A DNA stretch of 64,000 nucleotides from Mesorhizobium sp. M4B.F.Ca.ET.203.01.1.1 (GTDB taxonomy: Bacteria; Pseudomonadota; Alphaproteobacteria; Rhizobiales; Rhizobiaceae): the NCBI RefSeq assembly GCF_004791025.1, contig NZ_SRUO01000002.1, positions 372,001 through 436,000 on the forward strand, given 5' to 3'. The stretch's first letter is position 1; every line of letters begins with the position of its first letter. A program made the position numbers and the translations under genes. Of this stretch, positions 52,974 to 61,738 are shown piece by piece. The notes under the pieces are model-generated. The model was not told the origin of the DNA. It worked only from the letters and a program-made list of their open reading frames with translations, and ran no database searches.

Positions 52974-53423
52974 TTACTTCACCCGGTTGGGGCACAGCGC
53001 CTTGAACTGCTCCAGCGTATAGTCGTAGCCGGAAGCGCCGGAGCCATCGACATTGTCATCAATCGATGTGATCAGATAGTCCGTCGTCACATCGGTGCCC
53101 TCATTGCGGCCCTGGAACAGCATGTTGGCGCCATAGAAGGTGGTGAACTTGCCGGTCTTGCAGTTGGCGGTGATCTCGAAGTGCAGGGGCGACTTCATTT
53201 CCGCGTCGATGCAATCCTTGGAGAAATCGTGGCCATATTCACGGCAGAAGACGCCCGCCTTCCGCCTGTTGTGTTTGGCCACGATGCTGGCGTGTGTGGA
53301 GCCGATGCCGGTCTTTTTCACGATGGTGAGTTCCATCCCCACCCTGGCGCCGTAGGCTATCGTACTCGCCTGCGCCGCTGTCGCCAAGATCAAGGCGGGC
53401 AGAACAACCACCAGATGTCGCAT
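52974..53423 (-). CDS. Small secreted protein of unknown function
   Basis: A 149-residue protein with a signal peptide (MRHLVVVLPALILATAAQAS, likely cut near residue 19). The mature part has four cysteines (C60, C71, C88, C144), enough for two disulfides, which supports a periplasmic location. I do not recognise a family. The codon use matches its neighbours. It is flanked by the M20 gene and, divergently, the molybdenum hydroxylase genes, with no evident link. Confidence 0.8.
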   Translation of the reverse strand: MRHLVVVLPALILATAAQASTIAYGARVGMELTIVKKTGIGSTHASIVAKHNRRKAGVFCREYGHDFSKDCIDAEMKSPLHFEITANCKTGKFTTFYGANMLFQGRNEGTDVTTDYLITSIDDNVDGSGASGYDYTLEQFKALCPNRVK

Positions 53424-53696
53424 GGAAACTCCTCTCTTTGACCGAGAGGTTTCACGCCGGCGATCGTCGGGTCAAGCCCCTGCGGGGGCTCGCCGTTTCC
53501 CAGCAACGCCGAGCCGCTCTATCTTGTCGTCTGGCGCAAATCCGGGCGGCCGACGGCCCGTCCGGACCGGCGTAAGCCTGTTTGGGACTGCATTTTGCGC
53601 CGCCTGGCCCAATCGCCGCCAATGCGGAAGAGGATGGCCATTATGAGGAGACCCTTTATAACGGTCGCTGAGATTTGCCATATCCAAGGGGAGACG

Positions 53697-54557
53697 ATGC
53701 GTTACATACGTCCGCTTTCAATCGAAGATGCCGTCGGCCAGTTGGCCGGATCGGCCGGCACCGCCGCCATCCTTGCCGGGGGCAGCGACCTGCTGGTGAG
53801 GATGAAGGGCGGCTTCATCGAACCCGACCTGATCGTCGACATCAAGGCCATCGAGGGCCTGAGCGAAATCAAGGAGACGGCCGAAGGCTTCAGCATCGGC
53901 GCCGCGGTGCCCTGCGCCGTGCTCGGCGAGAGCGCTTCGCTCAAGAAGGCATGGCCGGGCGTCGTCGAGGCGGCGAACCTCATCGGCTCCAAGCAGGTGC
54001 AGGGACGCTGCACCATCGTCGGCAACCTCTGCAACGCCTCGCCCGCCGCAGACAGCGTGCCGGCGCTGGTGGCTGCCGGCGCCAAGGCACTCGTCGCCGG
54101 ACCTTCGGGCAAGCGCACGATTGCCGTCGAGGCGGTGCCGACCGGGCCGGGTCGGACCTCGCTCGCCAAGGGCGAGATCGTCGAGGCGATCCTGCTCGAC
54201 AAGCGGGCGCCGCGCTCGGGCGATGCCTATCTGCGCTTCATTCCGCGCACCGAGATGGACATCGCCGTGGTCAGCGCCGGCGTCAACCTGACGCTCGACG
54301 AGCAAGGCGTCGTCAAATCGGCCCGCGTCGCGCTGGGCGCAGCGGCGCCGACGGTGCTTTTGGTCGACGAGGCCGCCGAGGCCCTTATCGGCAGGAAGCT
54401 CGACGAAGCAGCACTCGAGCGCCTGGCCAAGGTCTGCGCGGGCGCCTGCCGCCCCATCGACGACAAGCGCGGCACCATCGAGTTCAGACGGAAAGTTGCG
54501 GGCGTGCTGGCCAGGAGAGCCGCCACGACCGCCTATGCGCGTGCAGGAGGCAAGTGA
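53697..54557 (+). CDS. Molybdenum hydroxylase FAD-binding subunit (CoxM/XdhB-like)
   Basis: A 286-residue FAD subunit. The FAD blocks AAILAGGSDLLVRMKGG and TIVGNLCNASPAADSVPAL are characteristic of xanthine-dehydrogenase-family medium subunits. The start follows AAGGGGAG by three bases. Its stop overlaps the iron-sulfur gene by one base. Electrons from the Mo site pass through the iron-sulfur subunit to this FAD. Confidence 0.93.
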   Translation: MRYIRPLSIEDAVGQLAGSAGTAAILAGGSDLLVRMKGGFIEPDLIVDIKAIEGLSEIKETAEGFSIGAAVPCAVLGESASLKKAWPGVVEAANLIGSKQVQGRCTIVGNLCNASPAADSVPALVAAGAKALVAGPSGKRTIAVEAVPTGPGRTSLAKGEIVEAILLDKRAPRSGDAYLRFIPRTEMDIAVVSAGVNLTLDEQGVVKSARVALGAAAPTVLLVDEAAEALIGRKLDEAALERLAKVCAGACRPIDDKRGTIEFRRKVAGVLARRAATTAYARAGGK

Positions 54558-55033
54558 TGGCTGGCGTAGCGGTTTCAACAACAATCAACGGCGATCACGT
54601 CGAGTATCTTTGCCAGCCGGACGAGACGCTGCTCGACGTGCTGCGCGACCGGCTCGGCCTGACCGGTGCCAAGGAAGGCTGCGGCACCGGCGACTGCGGC
54701 GCCTGCTCGATCATCCTCGACGACCGGCTGGTCTGCTCCTGTCTGGTGCTCGGCGCCGAGGCCGAAGGCCGGCGCATCGAGACCGTCGAGGGCATGGCGC
54801 ATGGCGAAAAACTGCATCCGCTGCAGCAGAAATTCCTCGAGCACGCCGCCCTGCAATGCGGCATCTGCACGCCGGGTTTCCTGATCGCGGCGAAAGACCT
54901 GTTGGCGAAAAACCCCGACCCGACCGAGGAGGAGATCCGCTTCGGCCTGGCCGGGAACCTGTGCCGCTGCACCGGCTACGACAAGATCGTGCGCGCCGTC
55001 CAGGACGCGGCGAACGTGATGAAGGGAGCCTGA
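54557..55033 (+). CDS. Molybdenum hydroxylase [2Fe-2S] subunit (CoxS/XdhA-like)
   Basis: A 158-residue electron-transfer subunit with two clusters. The plant-ferredoxin-type cluster is held by CGTGDCGAC plus a later cysteine in LVCSC. The second is held by CGICTPG and CRCTGY in the helical domain. CAGGAGG precedes the ATG by six bases. It lies between the FAD and Mo subunit genes, one base from each neighbour. Confidence 0.95.
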   Translation: MAGVAVSTTINGDHVEYLCQPDETLLDVLRDRLGLTGAKEGCGTGDCGACSIILDDRLVCSCLVLGAEAEGRRIETVEGMAHGEKLHPLQQKFLEHAALQCGICTPGFLIAAKDLLAKNPDPTEEEIRFGLAGNLCRCTGYDKIVRAVQDAANVMKGA

Positions 55034-55034
55034 G

Positions 55035-57299
55035 ATGAATTTCGATCCGCGCTATTCCGGACGCAATTTCTCCTCCGTCGGCACGCGCCCGATCCGCCCC
55101 GACGGCGTCGACAAGGTGACCGGCCGCGCCCGCTACGGCGCCGACTTCAACATGGCCGGCCAGCTCGTCGGACGCGTGCTCAGAAGCCCGCATGCCCACG
55201 CGATCATCCGGAAGATCGACACCTCGAAGGCGGAGAAGCTCGCCGGCGTCAAGGCGGTGATCACCGCGAAAGACCTGCCCGACCTCACCGACGGCGATGC
55301 CGGCATGTACGACATTCTCGACAACTGCATGGCGCGCGCCAAGGCGCTCTATGACGGCCATGCGGTGGCCGCCGTCGCCGCCGTCGATGCGCGCACCGCC
55401 AGGCAGGCGCTGAAGCTGATCGCGGTCGACTACGAGGTGCTGCCGCATGTCACCGATGTCGACGAGGCGATGAAGCACACCGCGCCGCTGATCAACGACA
55501 CGATCTTCACCGAAGGCCTCGAGGAAAAGCCGGTAAAGCCGTCCAACGTCACCAAGCGCAGCCAGTTTGGCCATGGCGACGTCCATCAGGGCTTTGGCCA
55601 CGCCGACTTCATCGTCGAGCGCTCCTTCAAGACCGAGCAGACGCACCAGGGCTATATCGAGCCGCATGCCTGCGTGGCGAGCGTTTCGTCCGACGGCACC
55701 GCCGACCTCTGGGTCTGCACGCAAGGCCATTTCGTCTATCGTCAGCACTGCGCGCAACTGCTCGGCATGGAAGCCTCGAAGCTGCGCGTCACCTCGTCCG
55801 AGATCGGCGGCGGCTTCGGCGGCAAGACCCATGTCTGGGCCGAGCCGGTGGCGCTTGCCTTGTCCAGAAAGGCCGGACGGCCGGTGAAACTGGTGATGAC
55901 CCGCGACGAGGTGTTCCGCGCCTCGGGTCCGACCAGCGCCACCTCGATCGACGTCAAGATCGGCGCCCGCAAGGACGGCACCATCACCGCCGCCGAAGCG
56001 ACGCTGCGCTACACGAGCGGCCCCTATGCCGGCACGTGGGCCGAGATCGGCGCCATGACCGCCTTCGCCTGCTACAAGCTCGAGAACGTCAAGACCGTCG
56101 GCTACGAGGTGCTGGTCAACCGGCCGAAGACCGCGGCCTATCGCGCGCCTTCCGCGCCGATGGCGGCCTTCGCGGTGGAAAGCGCCGTCGACGAGCTCGC
56201 CAAGGAGGTCGGCATCGACCCGGTCGAGTTCCGCATCAGGAACGCCGCGCAGGAAGGCACGCGCTCGTCCTACGGCCCGGTCTACGGCCCGATCGGCATC
56301 GGGCCTACGCTTGAGGCAGCGAAGAACCATCCGCACATGAAGGCGCCGCTGAAGGAAAACCAGGGCAGGGGCATGGCCTGCGGCTTCTGGTTCAACTTCG
56401 GCGGCCAGACCTGCACCGACCTGAACATCGGCATGGACGGCTCGGTCTCGCTCGCCGTCGGCACCGTCGATGTCGGCGGCTCCCGCGCCTCGCTGTCGCT
56501 GGTGGCGGCGGAGGAGCTCGGCATCGACTATTCGCAGGTCAAGGCGATCGTCGCCGACACCTCCAGCCTCGGTTACAACGACATGACCGACGGCAGCCGC
56601 GGCACCTTCTCCTCCTCGATGGCGACCATCTCGGCCGCCCGCAACGCGATCAAGATCCTCAGGGAACGCGCCGCGCAGATGTGGGACATCTCGGTCGACG
56701 ACGTCGCCTGGGAACAGGGCCACGCCGTCGCCAAGGGTGACAATCACGGCAATCTCGGAAAACTGTCGCTGAAGGAGATCGCGGCCAGGTCGGGTACGAC
56801 CGGCGGGCCGATCGCCGGCCACAGCGAACTCGTCGCCGACGGCGCCGGCGTCTCCTTCGCCACCCATATCTGCGACATCGAGGTCGACCCCGAGACCGGC
56901 TTCACCAAAGTGATCCGCTACACGGTGGTGCAGGACGCCGGCAAGGCGGTGCACCCGACCTATGTCGAGGGCCAGTACCAGGGGGGTGCTGCGCAAGGCA
57001 TCGGCTGGGCGCTCAACGAGGAGTATATCTACGGCAAGGACGGGCGGCTGCAGAACGCCGGCTTCCTCGACTACCGCATCCCGGTCTGCTCCGACCTGCC
57101 GATGATCGACACGCAGATCCTCGAGATTCCCAACCCCAACCACCCCTATGGCGTGCGCGGCGTCGGCGAGACCTCGATCGTGCCGCCGCTGGCGGCGATC
57201 GCCAACGCGGTGTCGAACGCCGCCGGCGTGCGCATGACCCACATCCCGATGTCGCCGCCGCGGATTCTCGCGGCGATCGAGGCGGAGCGGGAAGGCTGA
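55035..57299 (+). CDS. Molybdenum hydroxylase catalytic subunit (xanthine dehydrogenase family)
   Basis: A 754-residue molybdopterin-binding subunit. The blocks EIGGGFGGKTHVW, AYRAPSAPMAAFAVE and GVRGVGETSIVPP, the last with the catalytic Glu, place it in the xanthine dehydrogenase/aldehyde oxidase family. The CO-dehydrogenase signature (AYxCSFR) is absent, so it is not a form I CO dehydrogenase. The substrate, probably an N-heterocycle or aldehyde, cannot be read from these motifs. It forms an operon with the FAD and iron-sulfur subunits. Confidence 0.93.
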   Translation: MNFDPRYSGRNFSSVGTRPIRPDGVDKVTGRARYGADFNMAGQLVGRVLRSPHAHAIIRKIDTSKAEKLAGVKAVITAKDLPDLTDGDAGMYDILDNCMARAKALYDGHAVAAVAAVDARTARQALKLIAVDYEVLPHVTDVDEAMKHTAPLINDTIFTEGLEEKPVKPSNVTKRSQFGHGDVHQGFGHADFIVERSFKTEQTHQGYIEPHACVASVSSDGTADLWVCTQGHFVYRQHCAQLLGMEASKLRVTSSEIGGGFGGKTHVWAEPVALALSRKAGRPVKLVMTRDEVFRASGPTSATSIDVKIGARKDGTITAAEATLRYTSGPYAGTWAEIGAMTAFACYKLENVKTVGYEVLVNRPKTAAYRAPSAPMAAFAVESAVDELAKEVGIDPVEFRIRNAAQEGTRSSYGPVYGPIGIGPTLEAAKNHPHMKAPLKENQGRGMACGFWFNFGGQTCTDLNIGMDGSVSLAVGTVDVGGSRASLSLVAAEELGIDYSQVKAIVADTSSLGYNDMTDGSRGTFSSSMATISAARNAIKILRERAAQMWDISVDDVAWEQGHAVAKGDNHGNLGKLSLKEIAARSGTTGGPIAGHSELVADGAGVSFATHICDIEVDPETGFTKVIRYTVVQDAGKAVHPTYVEGQYQGGAAQGIGWALNEEYIYGKDGRLQNAGFLDYRIPVCSDLPMIDTQILEIPNPNHPYGVRGVGETSIVPPLAAIANAVSNAAGVRMTHIPMSPPRILAAIEAEREG

Positions 57300-57303
57300 G
57301 AAC

Positions 57304-57345
57304 GTGATGTCGAAAAGCGCGAAGCGGTTTTCGGCTGACGCCACG
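57304..57345. repeat. Degenerate copy of the AGAGCATGATG-type palindrome
   Basis: CGAAAA (57311-57316) and TTTTCG (57328-57333) flank an 11-base centre that differs by two bases from the reverse complement of the one at 10153-10163; outer arms are GTGATG and a decayed CGCCAC. This places the element in the gap between the Mo subunit and the MoaD-like gene. Confidence 0.65.
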
Positions 57346-57364
57346 GTCCAATGAGGTTCTGACT

Positions 57365-57610
57365 ATGGTCGAAGTCACGCTCTGGGGCGCGCTCGGCCAG
57401 GTCGCTGGCGGCAAGAGCAAGGTCGAGGTCGAGGCCAAGGACATCAGGGAGCTGTTCCGCAAGCTGGCGGAACAGTATCCCGGCATCGAGCCCTGGATCG
57501 ATCGCGGGATCGCGGTGGCGATCGATGGGACGATCTATCGGGATACGTGGAGTAAGGAGCTGCCGCCGGGGGCGGAGATATTTCTGCTGCCGCGGTTGGC
57601 GGGGGGGTGA
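57365..57610 (+). CDS. MoaD/ThiS-family ubiquitin-like protein
   Basis: An 81-residue beta-grasp protein ending in the diglycine tail (LPRLAGG) that MoaE/MoeB-type systems activate as a thiocarboxylate. It follows the Mo hydroxylase genes by 65 bp. It may donate sulfur for the cofactor of that enzyme, perhaps the cyanolysable sulfido ligand or molybdopterin dithiolene. The specific role is inferred from position. Confidence 0.87.
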   Translation: MVEVTLWGALGQVAGGKSKVEVEAKDIRELFRKLAEQYPGIEPWIDRGIAVAIDGTIYRDTWSKELPPGAEIFLLPRLAGG

Positions 57611-58004
57611 GTGGACAATGGGATCACAACGTCCATATCCAGAGCCCGCTACGATGCAGGCTCGATAGTGCCGCTTTTCTGTGCCCGCGCGTGATCAGGA
57701 GCTTCCGTTCGCTAATGTCCGATTCTGACCCGAAGCCCACGTCCATCCTACGGCCGCTTGCGTTGGGCCGCATCAGAAGCTGATGGTCTCAGTATACAGC
57801 CGGTGCGAGACAGCATGTGTGCCGCCCATCACAAAGAGGTACAAGAGCGACACCAATCGGAACTCGTGCATCTGTTGCTGGTCCAAGAGACGAACCGAGG
57901 ACGCACAAATCGGCCCAAGCCAACAGGATTCCGGCTTGTGGCCCGGGTATTTGTCTGACATGTTCCCCGTTTCGGAGTTTCTCATCGGTCTATGGGGCGT
58001 AAGG
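57611..58004. other. 394-bp gap without a recognised gene
   Basis: It contains the second copy of a short dispersed repeat (about 57681-57744). A frame stays open through part of it into the next gene but has low-quality codons and no ribosome site. Nothing else stands out. The promoter of the coiled-coil/OmpA/GTPase/cyclase cluster should lie here. Confidence 0.6.
57681..57744. repeat. Short dispersed repeat, copy 2
   Basis: GTTCGCTAATGTCCGATTCT at 57707-57726 then GACCC resembles the stretch at 51657-51680. See copy 1. Confidence 0.45.
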
Positions 58005-58670
58005 ATGGCAAAGGACTCTTCGAGTGCCGCTTCTTCGGCAAATAAAGCGGACGCAAATCTGTTAGGCAACGTAAGCGAAAACGGGCTGAACTTCATGGCC
58101 GCCCAAAGCCGCGAGGGCGGGGCCGGCGGTGACGCTCCAGGTGTCGACAAGATACGCGATCTTTTGTTCGGCAACCAGATGCAGGACTATGACCGCCGCT
58201 TCTCCAAGCTTGAAGAGCGGTTCCTGCAGCGCTTCAAGGATGTCGAATCCGAAGCCAAGCGCAATCTTGAAACCTACGAGTCAAATGCGAAGAAGCAGGT
58301 TGACTCGCTGGCGACGCAGTTGCGGAACGAAAAAGATGCGCGAGCCGAGGCCGACAAGGAGATCGACCGCAATCTTCGCGATCAGAATCAGGCGCTTGAA
58401 AAGCAGGTGCGCGCGTTGTCTGATCAATTGAGCGAGCTCGAGCGCGAAATAGCGGATCGCATGAACAGAAGCGACCATTTGCTGCGCGAGGAAATCAAGC
58501 AAAAGAACGAAAGCGCTCAAATGCTGATGGAGAAGATCTTTTCCGATCTCAGCAACGTCAAGACCGACCGAAATCTTTTGGCCGGCCTGTTTGTCGAGGT
58601 CGCAAAATGTCTGAATCAGGATCCCGTTGGCAGCAAGAGCAACTCGGAGCGTAGCTGGAAAGCGAGTTGA
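58005..58670 (+). CDS. Coiled-coil protein of unknown function, GTPase/cyclase cluster
   Basis: A 221-residue, highly charged soluble protein. From about residue 50 to 190 it is rich in heptads of Lys, Glu, Gln and Leu (for example EKQVRALSDQLSELEREIAD), so a long coiled coil is expected. No signal peptide or membrane segment is seen. I use ATG 58005 (MAKDSSSAASSAN); ATG 57960 is possible, and neither has a strong ribosome site. The next gene starts inside its last 44 bases. Its place at the head of the cluster suggests a scaffold or adaptor for the membrane protein or GTPase. Confidence 0.75.
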   Translation: MAKDSSSAASSANKADANLLGNVSENGLNFMAAQSREGGAGGDAPGVDKIRDLLFGNQMQDYDRRFSKLEERFLQRFKDVESEAKRNLETYESNAKKQVDSLATQLRNEKDARAEADKEIDRNLRDQNQALEKQVRALSDQLSELEREIADRMNRSDHLLREEIKQKNESAQMLMEKIFSDLSNVKTDRNLLAGLFVEVAKCLNQDPVGSKSNSERSWKAS

Positions 58671-61600
58671 TCGGAACTTGACGTCGAGCGTCGACCCAAT
58701 CAGCCTTCCCCAAAGACCAGCTTCGAACGATACCGGGATTGATCGCGAGGCTCTGGCCCGCCTTTTGGTGGAAATTGCCCGGAACGTCGATCCGGACAAC
58801 CATGCGCTTTACGAAGGAGTTCCAGCCGCCGATCATCGGTTGGAAAGGCTTCGCCAGCTGCTCGTCGGCGGCGAAATCTCGGAACTTTCACGCGTTACGC
58901 ACCTGCTCGACGAGCCTGAGCAGCTTGCAGCCGCTGTAGGGAACGTTCTCCCCGACGCAACCGCGCGCGCGTCTCATATGCAACTCGGCGAGGCCCTCGC
59001 ACCGGCCGTAGAAAGGGCCGCGCAGCGGTCCATCCAGAAGAACCCGCACATACTGACGGATATATTGTATCCGGTGTTTCTGCCGGCCATTCGCAAGTCG
59101 ATCGGCGAAAAGATCGACCAGACCTTCCAGTCCCTGAATGAATCTTTAAGGCATATATTTACCTGGCATGGCCTCAAGTGGAGATTTGAGGCTTGGAGAA
59201 CCGGAACAAGCTTCTCCGAAGTCGTTCTCAAGCATTCTCTCGTCTATCGCGTGGAGCATGTCTTTCTGATCAGCCGCAGATCTGGGCTTTTGATCGCGCA
59301 TGTAACCGCCGAAAACGCCACCAGCGAAGACCCTCAACTGATTTCCTCGATGCTCAGCGCAATTCAGGATTTCGTGAAGGACTCGTTCAACGAGAAAGAG
59401 AACAGCGGCCTGGACACCATCCGGTTCGGCGAGCTTCGTCTCTGGTCGGAAGTCGGACCGTTTGCGACGCTGGTTGCGGTGATCCGGGGAAACCCGCCGG
59501 AGGAATTGCATGACGTAATTCGCGATGCATTGCTCCGAATCCACGATGAATCCTCGCAGGCTTTAGAGGAGTTTGACGGCGACACATCGCAGTTGCCCGG
59601 CGTGGAGACGCAGTTGCAGACCTGCGTCGAGCTGCAGCATACGGATTCGAAAGAGGGATTCCCGTGGCTGGTGGTGACGGCAGCCCTGCTGATTGTGACT
59701 GCGGCAGGCGCCTGGTTCTTTCTTTCCTGGCAAGCGGGGCAGCGCTGGCAGACCTATCTGTCGCGACTGGCGACCCAGCCGGGGATCGTCGTTTCCGAGC
59801 AGAAAATTGGTGGCGGCCAGTTCTATATTGCCGGACTGAGAGACCCGCTCGCCGTTGACCCGCAGTCGCTGTTGCCGGGAACGGAGGTCGATCCCGCCCG
59901 CGTTCATTCAGACTGGCAGTTCTATCAGAGCCTTGAGCCGGAATTCGTGCTGAAGCGGCTGACGGCGTCGCTGGCGCCGCCGGGTTCGGTACGGCTTTCG
60001 GTCGTCGACGGTCGCATCGTCGCCGAGGGTGAGGCTACCACCACGTGGATCAACCGGGCGCGGACCGCCGCCCAGCAGCTTTCGGCAGGCGGCCCGGTCT
60101 TCGACATCTCGGGGGTCCGCGATGTGAGCGCCGAGGAGCGCTGGCAGGCCTATGTGTCGCGACTGGCGACCCAGCCCGGCATCATCGTCGCCGATCAGAC
60201 TGTGCGCGATGGCCAATTCTATATTGCCGGTCTGAGAGACCCGCTTGCCACCGACCCGCATTCGCTGTTGGCCGAGACGCAGGTCGATCCCGCGCGCGTT
60301 CATGCAAGCTGGCAATTCTACCAGAGTCTTGAGCCGCAGTTCGTGCTGAAGCGGCTGACGGCGTCGCTGGCGCCGCCGGATTCGGTGCGGCTTTCCGTAG
60401 TCGATGATCGCATCGTTGCGGCGGGTGAGGCCACCACCGCGTGGATCAACCGGGCGCGGACCGCCGCCCAGCAGCTTTCAGCCGGCGGCCCGGTCTTCGA
60501 CATCTCCGGTGTCCGTGATGTGAGCCCCGAGGAGCGCTGGCAGGCCTATGTGTCGCGACTGGAGAAGCAGCCCGGCATCATCGTCGCCCAACAGAATGTG
60601 CGCGATGGCCAATTCTATATTACCGGCCTGAGAGACCCGCTTGCCGTCGACCCGCAGTTGCTGCTGGCCGGGACGCAGGTCGATCCCGCTCGCGTTCATG
60701 CAAGCTGGCAATTCTATCAGAGCCTTGAGCCGGTGTTCGTGTTGAAGCGGCTGACGGCGTCGCTGTATCCGCCGGATACCGTGCGCCTTTCGATCGTCAA
60801 TGACCGCATCGTTGCCGAGGGTGAGGCTCCCGACACCTGGATAGATCGGGCGCGCGCGGCGGCACGACAGCTTTCGGTAGGCGGACCGAAGTTCGACATT
60901 TCCAAGGTTCGTGATGTGAGCCCCGATGCACGCGCGGCGGAGCATTGGCAGTATTATGTGTCGCGACTTGAGGCTCAACCGGGAATCATCGTCGCCCAAC
61001 AAACGGAGAGGGGCGGACATTTCTACATTTCCGGTCTGAGAGACCCGCTTGCCGCCGACCCGCAAGCTCTGCTGTCCGGAACGGGGGTTGATCCTGCCCG
61101 CGTTCATTCACAGTGGCAATTCTATCAGAGTCTTGATCCGAAGTTCGTGGTGAAGCGGCTGACGGCGTCGCTGTCCCCGCCGAAATCGGTTCAGCTTTCG
61201 ATCATCCAGGGTCGCATCGTTGTCGTGGGCGAGGCTCCTGCCGGCTGGATCGGCCGGGCACAGGCCGCCGCCGACCAACTTTCGGCGGACGGAGTGATTC
61301 TGGATGTCTCGCAGTTGCGCGAGCTGAACCTTGCCGAACTTAATCATTTGAGAGAGGCCATCCAGACGACCGATATTTTCTTCTCTTCCGGCAAGGTTGT
61401 GCCGGGACCGGAGCAGGCGCCGGTGCTTGACAGATTGGCTGATCAGTTGAAGGAATTCGCCGAAAATGCCCGCAAGGCAGGCGTGACAGCGCGGTTCATG
61501 TTGACCGGCCATTCGGACACAACGGGCCGTGAGACGGCCAACGCGTCGATCAGCGCCGCCCGCGCCGAGACGGTTCGCGCGCTTCTCAACAAGCGCGGCG

Positions 61601-61725
61601 TCGCTCCGGAACTGCTGCAGGTCCGGGGCGCGGGCACCTTTGAGCCGGCGGTGCCCGAAAATGAAAATAGTCGAACTGGGAACTCCACCAATCGCCGGGT
61701 TTCGGTTACGGTCAGCCTGGAGTAG
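58627..61725 (+). CDS. One-TM OmpA-domain protein with four 132-residue repeats
   Basis: A 1032-residue protein starting at TTG 58627, five bases after AGGA (TTG 58678 is an alternative). Residues 1-345 are cytosolic. Within them, about 208-310 (VEHVFLISRRSGLLIAHV, then a helix and FGELRLWSEVGPFATLVAVI) look like a roadblock/longin-type fold. One membrane helix lies at 346-367 (PWLVVTAALLIVTAAGAWFF). Four repeats begin at 373, 505, 637 and near 773, each with a BON-like block (VRLSVVDGRIVAEGEA). Residues about 905-1032 are an OmpA/MotB peptidoglycan-binding domain (LTGHSDTTGRETAN). It should link the wall to a cytosolic domain next to a small GTPase. Confidence 0.85.
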   Translation: MAARATRSVAGKRVDRNLTSSVDPISLPQRPASNDTGIDREALARLLVEIARNVDPDNHALYEGVPAADHRLERLRQLLVGGEISELSRVTHLLDEPEQLAAAVGNVLPDATARASHMQLGEALAPAVERAAQRSIQKNPHILTDILYPVFLPAIRKSIGEKIDQTFQSLNESLRHIFTWHGLKWRFEAWRTGTSFSEVVLKHSLVYRVEHVFLISRRSGLLIAHVTAENATSEDPQLISSMLSAIQDFVKDSFNEKENSGLDTIRFGELRLWSEVGPFATLVAVIRGNPPEELHDVIRDALLRIHDESSQALEEFDGDTSQLPGVETQLQTCVELQHTDSKEGFPWLVVTAALLIVTAAGAWFFLSWQAGQRWQTYLSRLATQPGIVVSEQKIGGGQFYIAGLRDPLAVDPQSLLPGTEVDPARVHSDWQFYQSLEPEFVLKRLTASLAPPGSVRLSVVDGRIVAEGEATTTWINRARTAAQQLSAGGPVFDISGVRDVSAEERWQAYVSRLATQPGIIVADQTVRDGQFYIAGLRDPLATDPHSLLAETQVDPARVHASWQFYQSLEPQFVLKRLTASLAPPDSVRLSVVDDRIVAAGEATTAWINRARTAAQQLSAGGPVFDISGVRDVSPEERWQAYVSRLEKQPGIIVAQQNVRDGQFYITGLRDPLAVDPQLLLAGTQVDPARVHASWQFYQSLEPVFVLKRLTASLYPPDTVRLSIVNDRIVAEGEAPDTWIDRARAAARQLSVGGPKFDISKVRDVSPDARAAEHWQYYVSRLEAQPGIIVAQQTERGGHFYISGLRDPLAADPQALLSGTGVDPARVHSQWQFYQSLDPKFVVKRLTASLSPPKSVQLSIIQGRIVVVGEAPAGWIGRAQAAADQLSADGVILDVSQLRELNLAELNHLREAIQTTDIFFSSGKVVPGPEQAPVLDRLADQLKEFAENARKAGVTARFMLTGHSDTTGRETANASISAARAETVRALLNKRGVAPELLQVRGAGTFEPAVPENENSRTGNSTNRRVSVTVSLE
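59743..61338 (+). repeat. Four in-gene tandem repeats, 396-bp period
   Basis: Repeat starts fall at 59743, 60139, 60535 and 60943. The first two periods are exactly 396 bp and the third is 408 bp, owing to a 12-bp insertion coding ARAA or similar. Copies 1-3 are highly alike even at DNA level; copy 4 has diverged more. They lie entirely inside the OmpA-domain gene. Confidence 0.95.
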
Positions 61726-61738
61726 TGCGGGGCCCAGG

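Noticed and set aside
53431..53449. Small hairpin CCTCTC/GAGAGG upstream of the secreted protein gene
   Set aside because: Only six base pairs, overlapping the presumed ribosome site region; too weak to assign a role.
54711..57344. 877-residue open frame on the minus strand opposite the Mo hydroxylase genes
   Set aside because: It is an antisense shadow of high-G+C genes: its protein is low-complexity, rich in Arg, Asp, Gly and His, with no family motif, while the plus strand encodes clear enzyme subunits.
59743..61338. Possible CRISPR or transposon repeats
   Set aside because: The 396-bp repeats are contiguous, stay in frame and encode protein repeats inside one gene.
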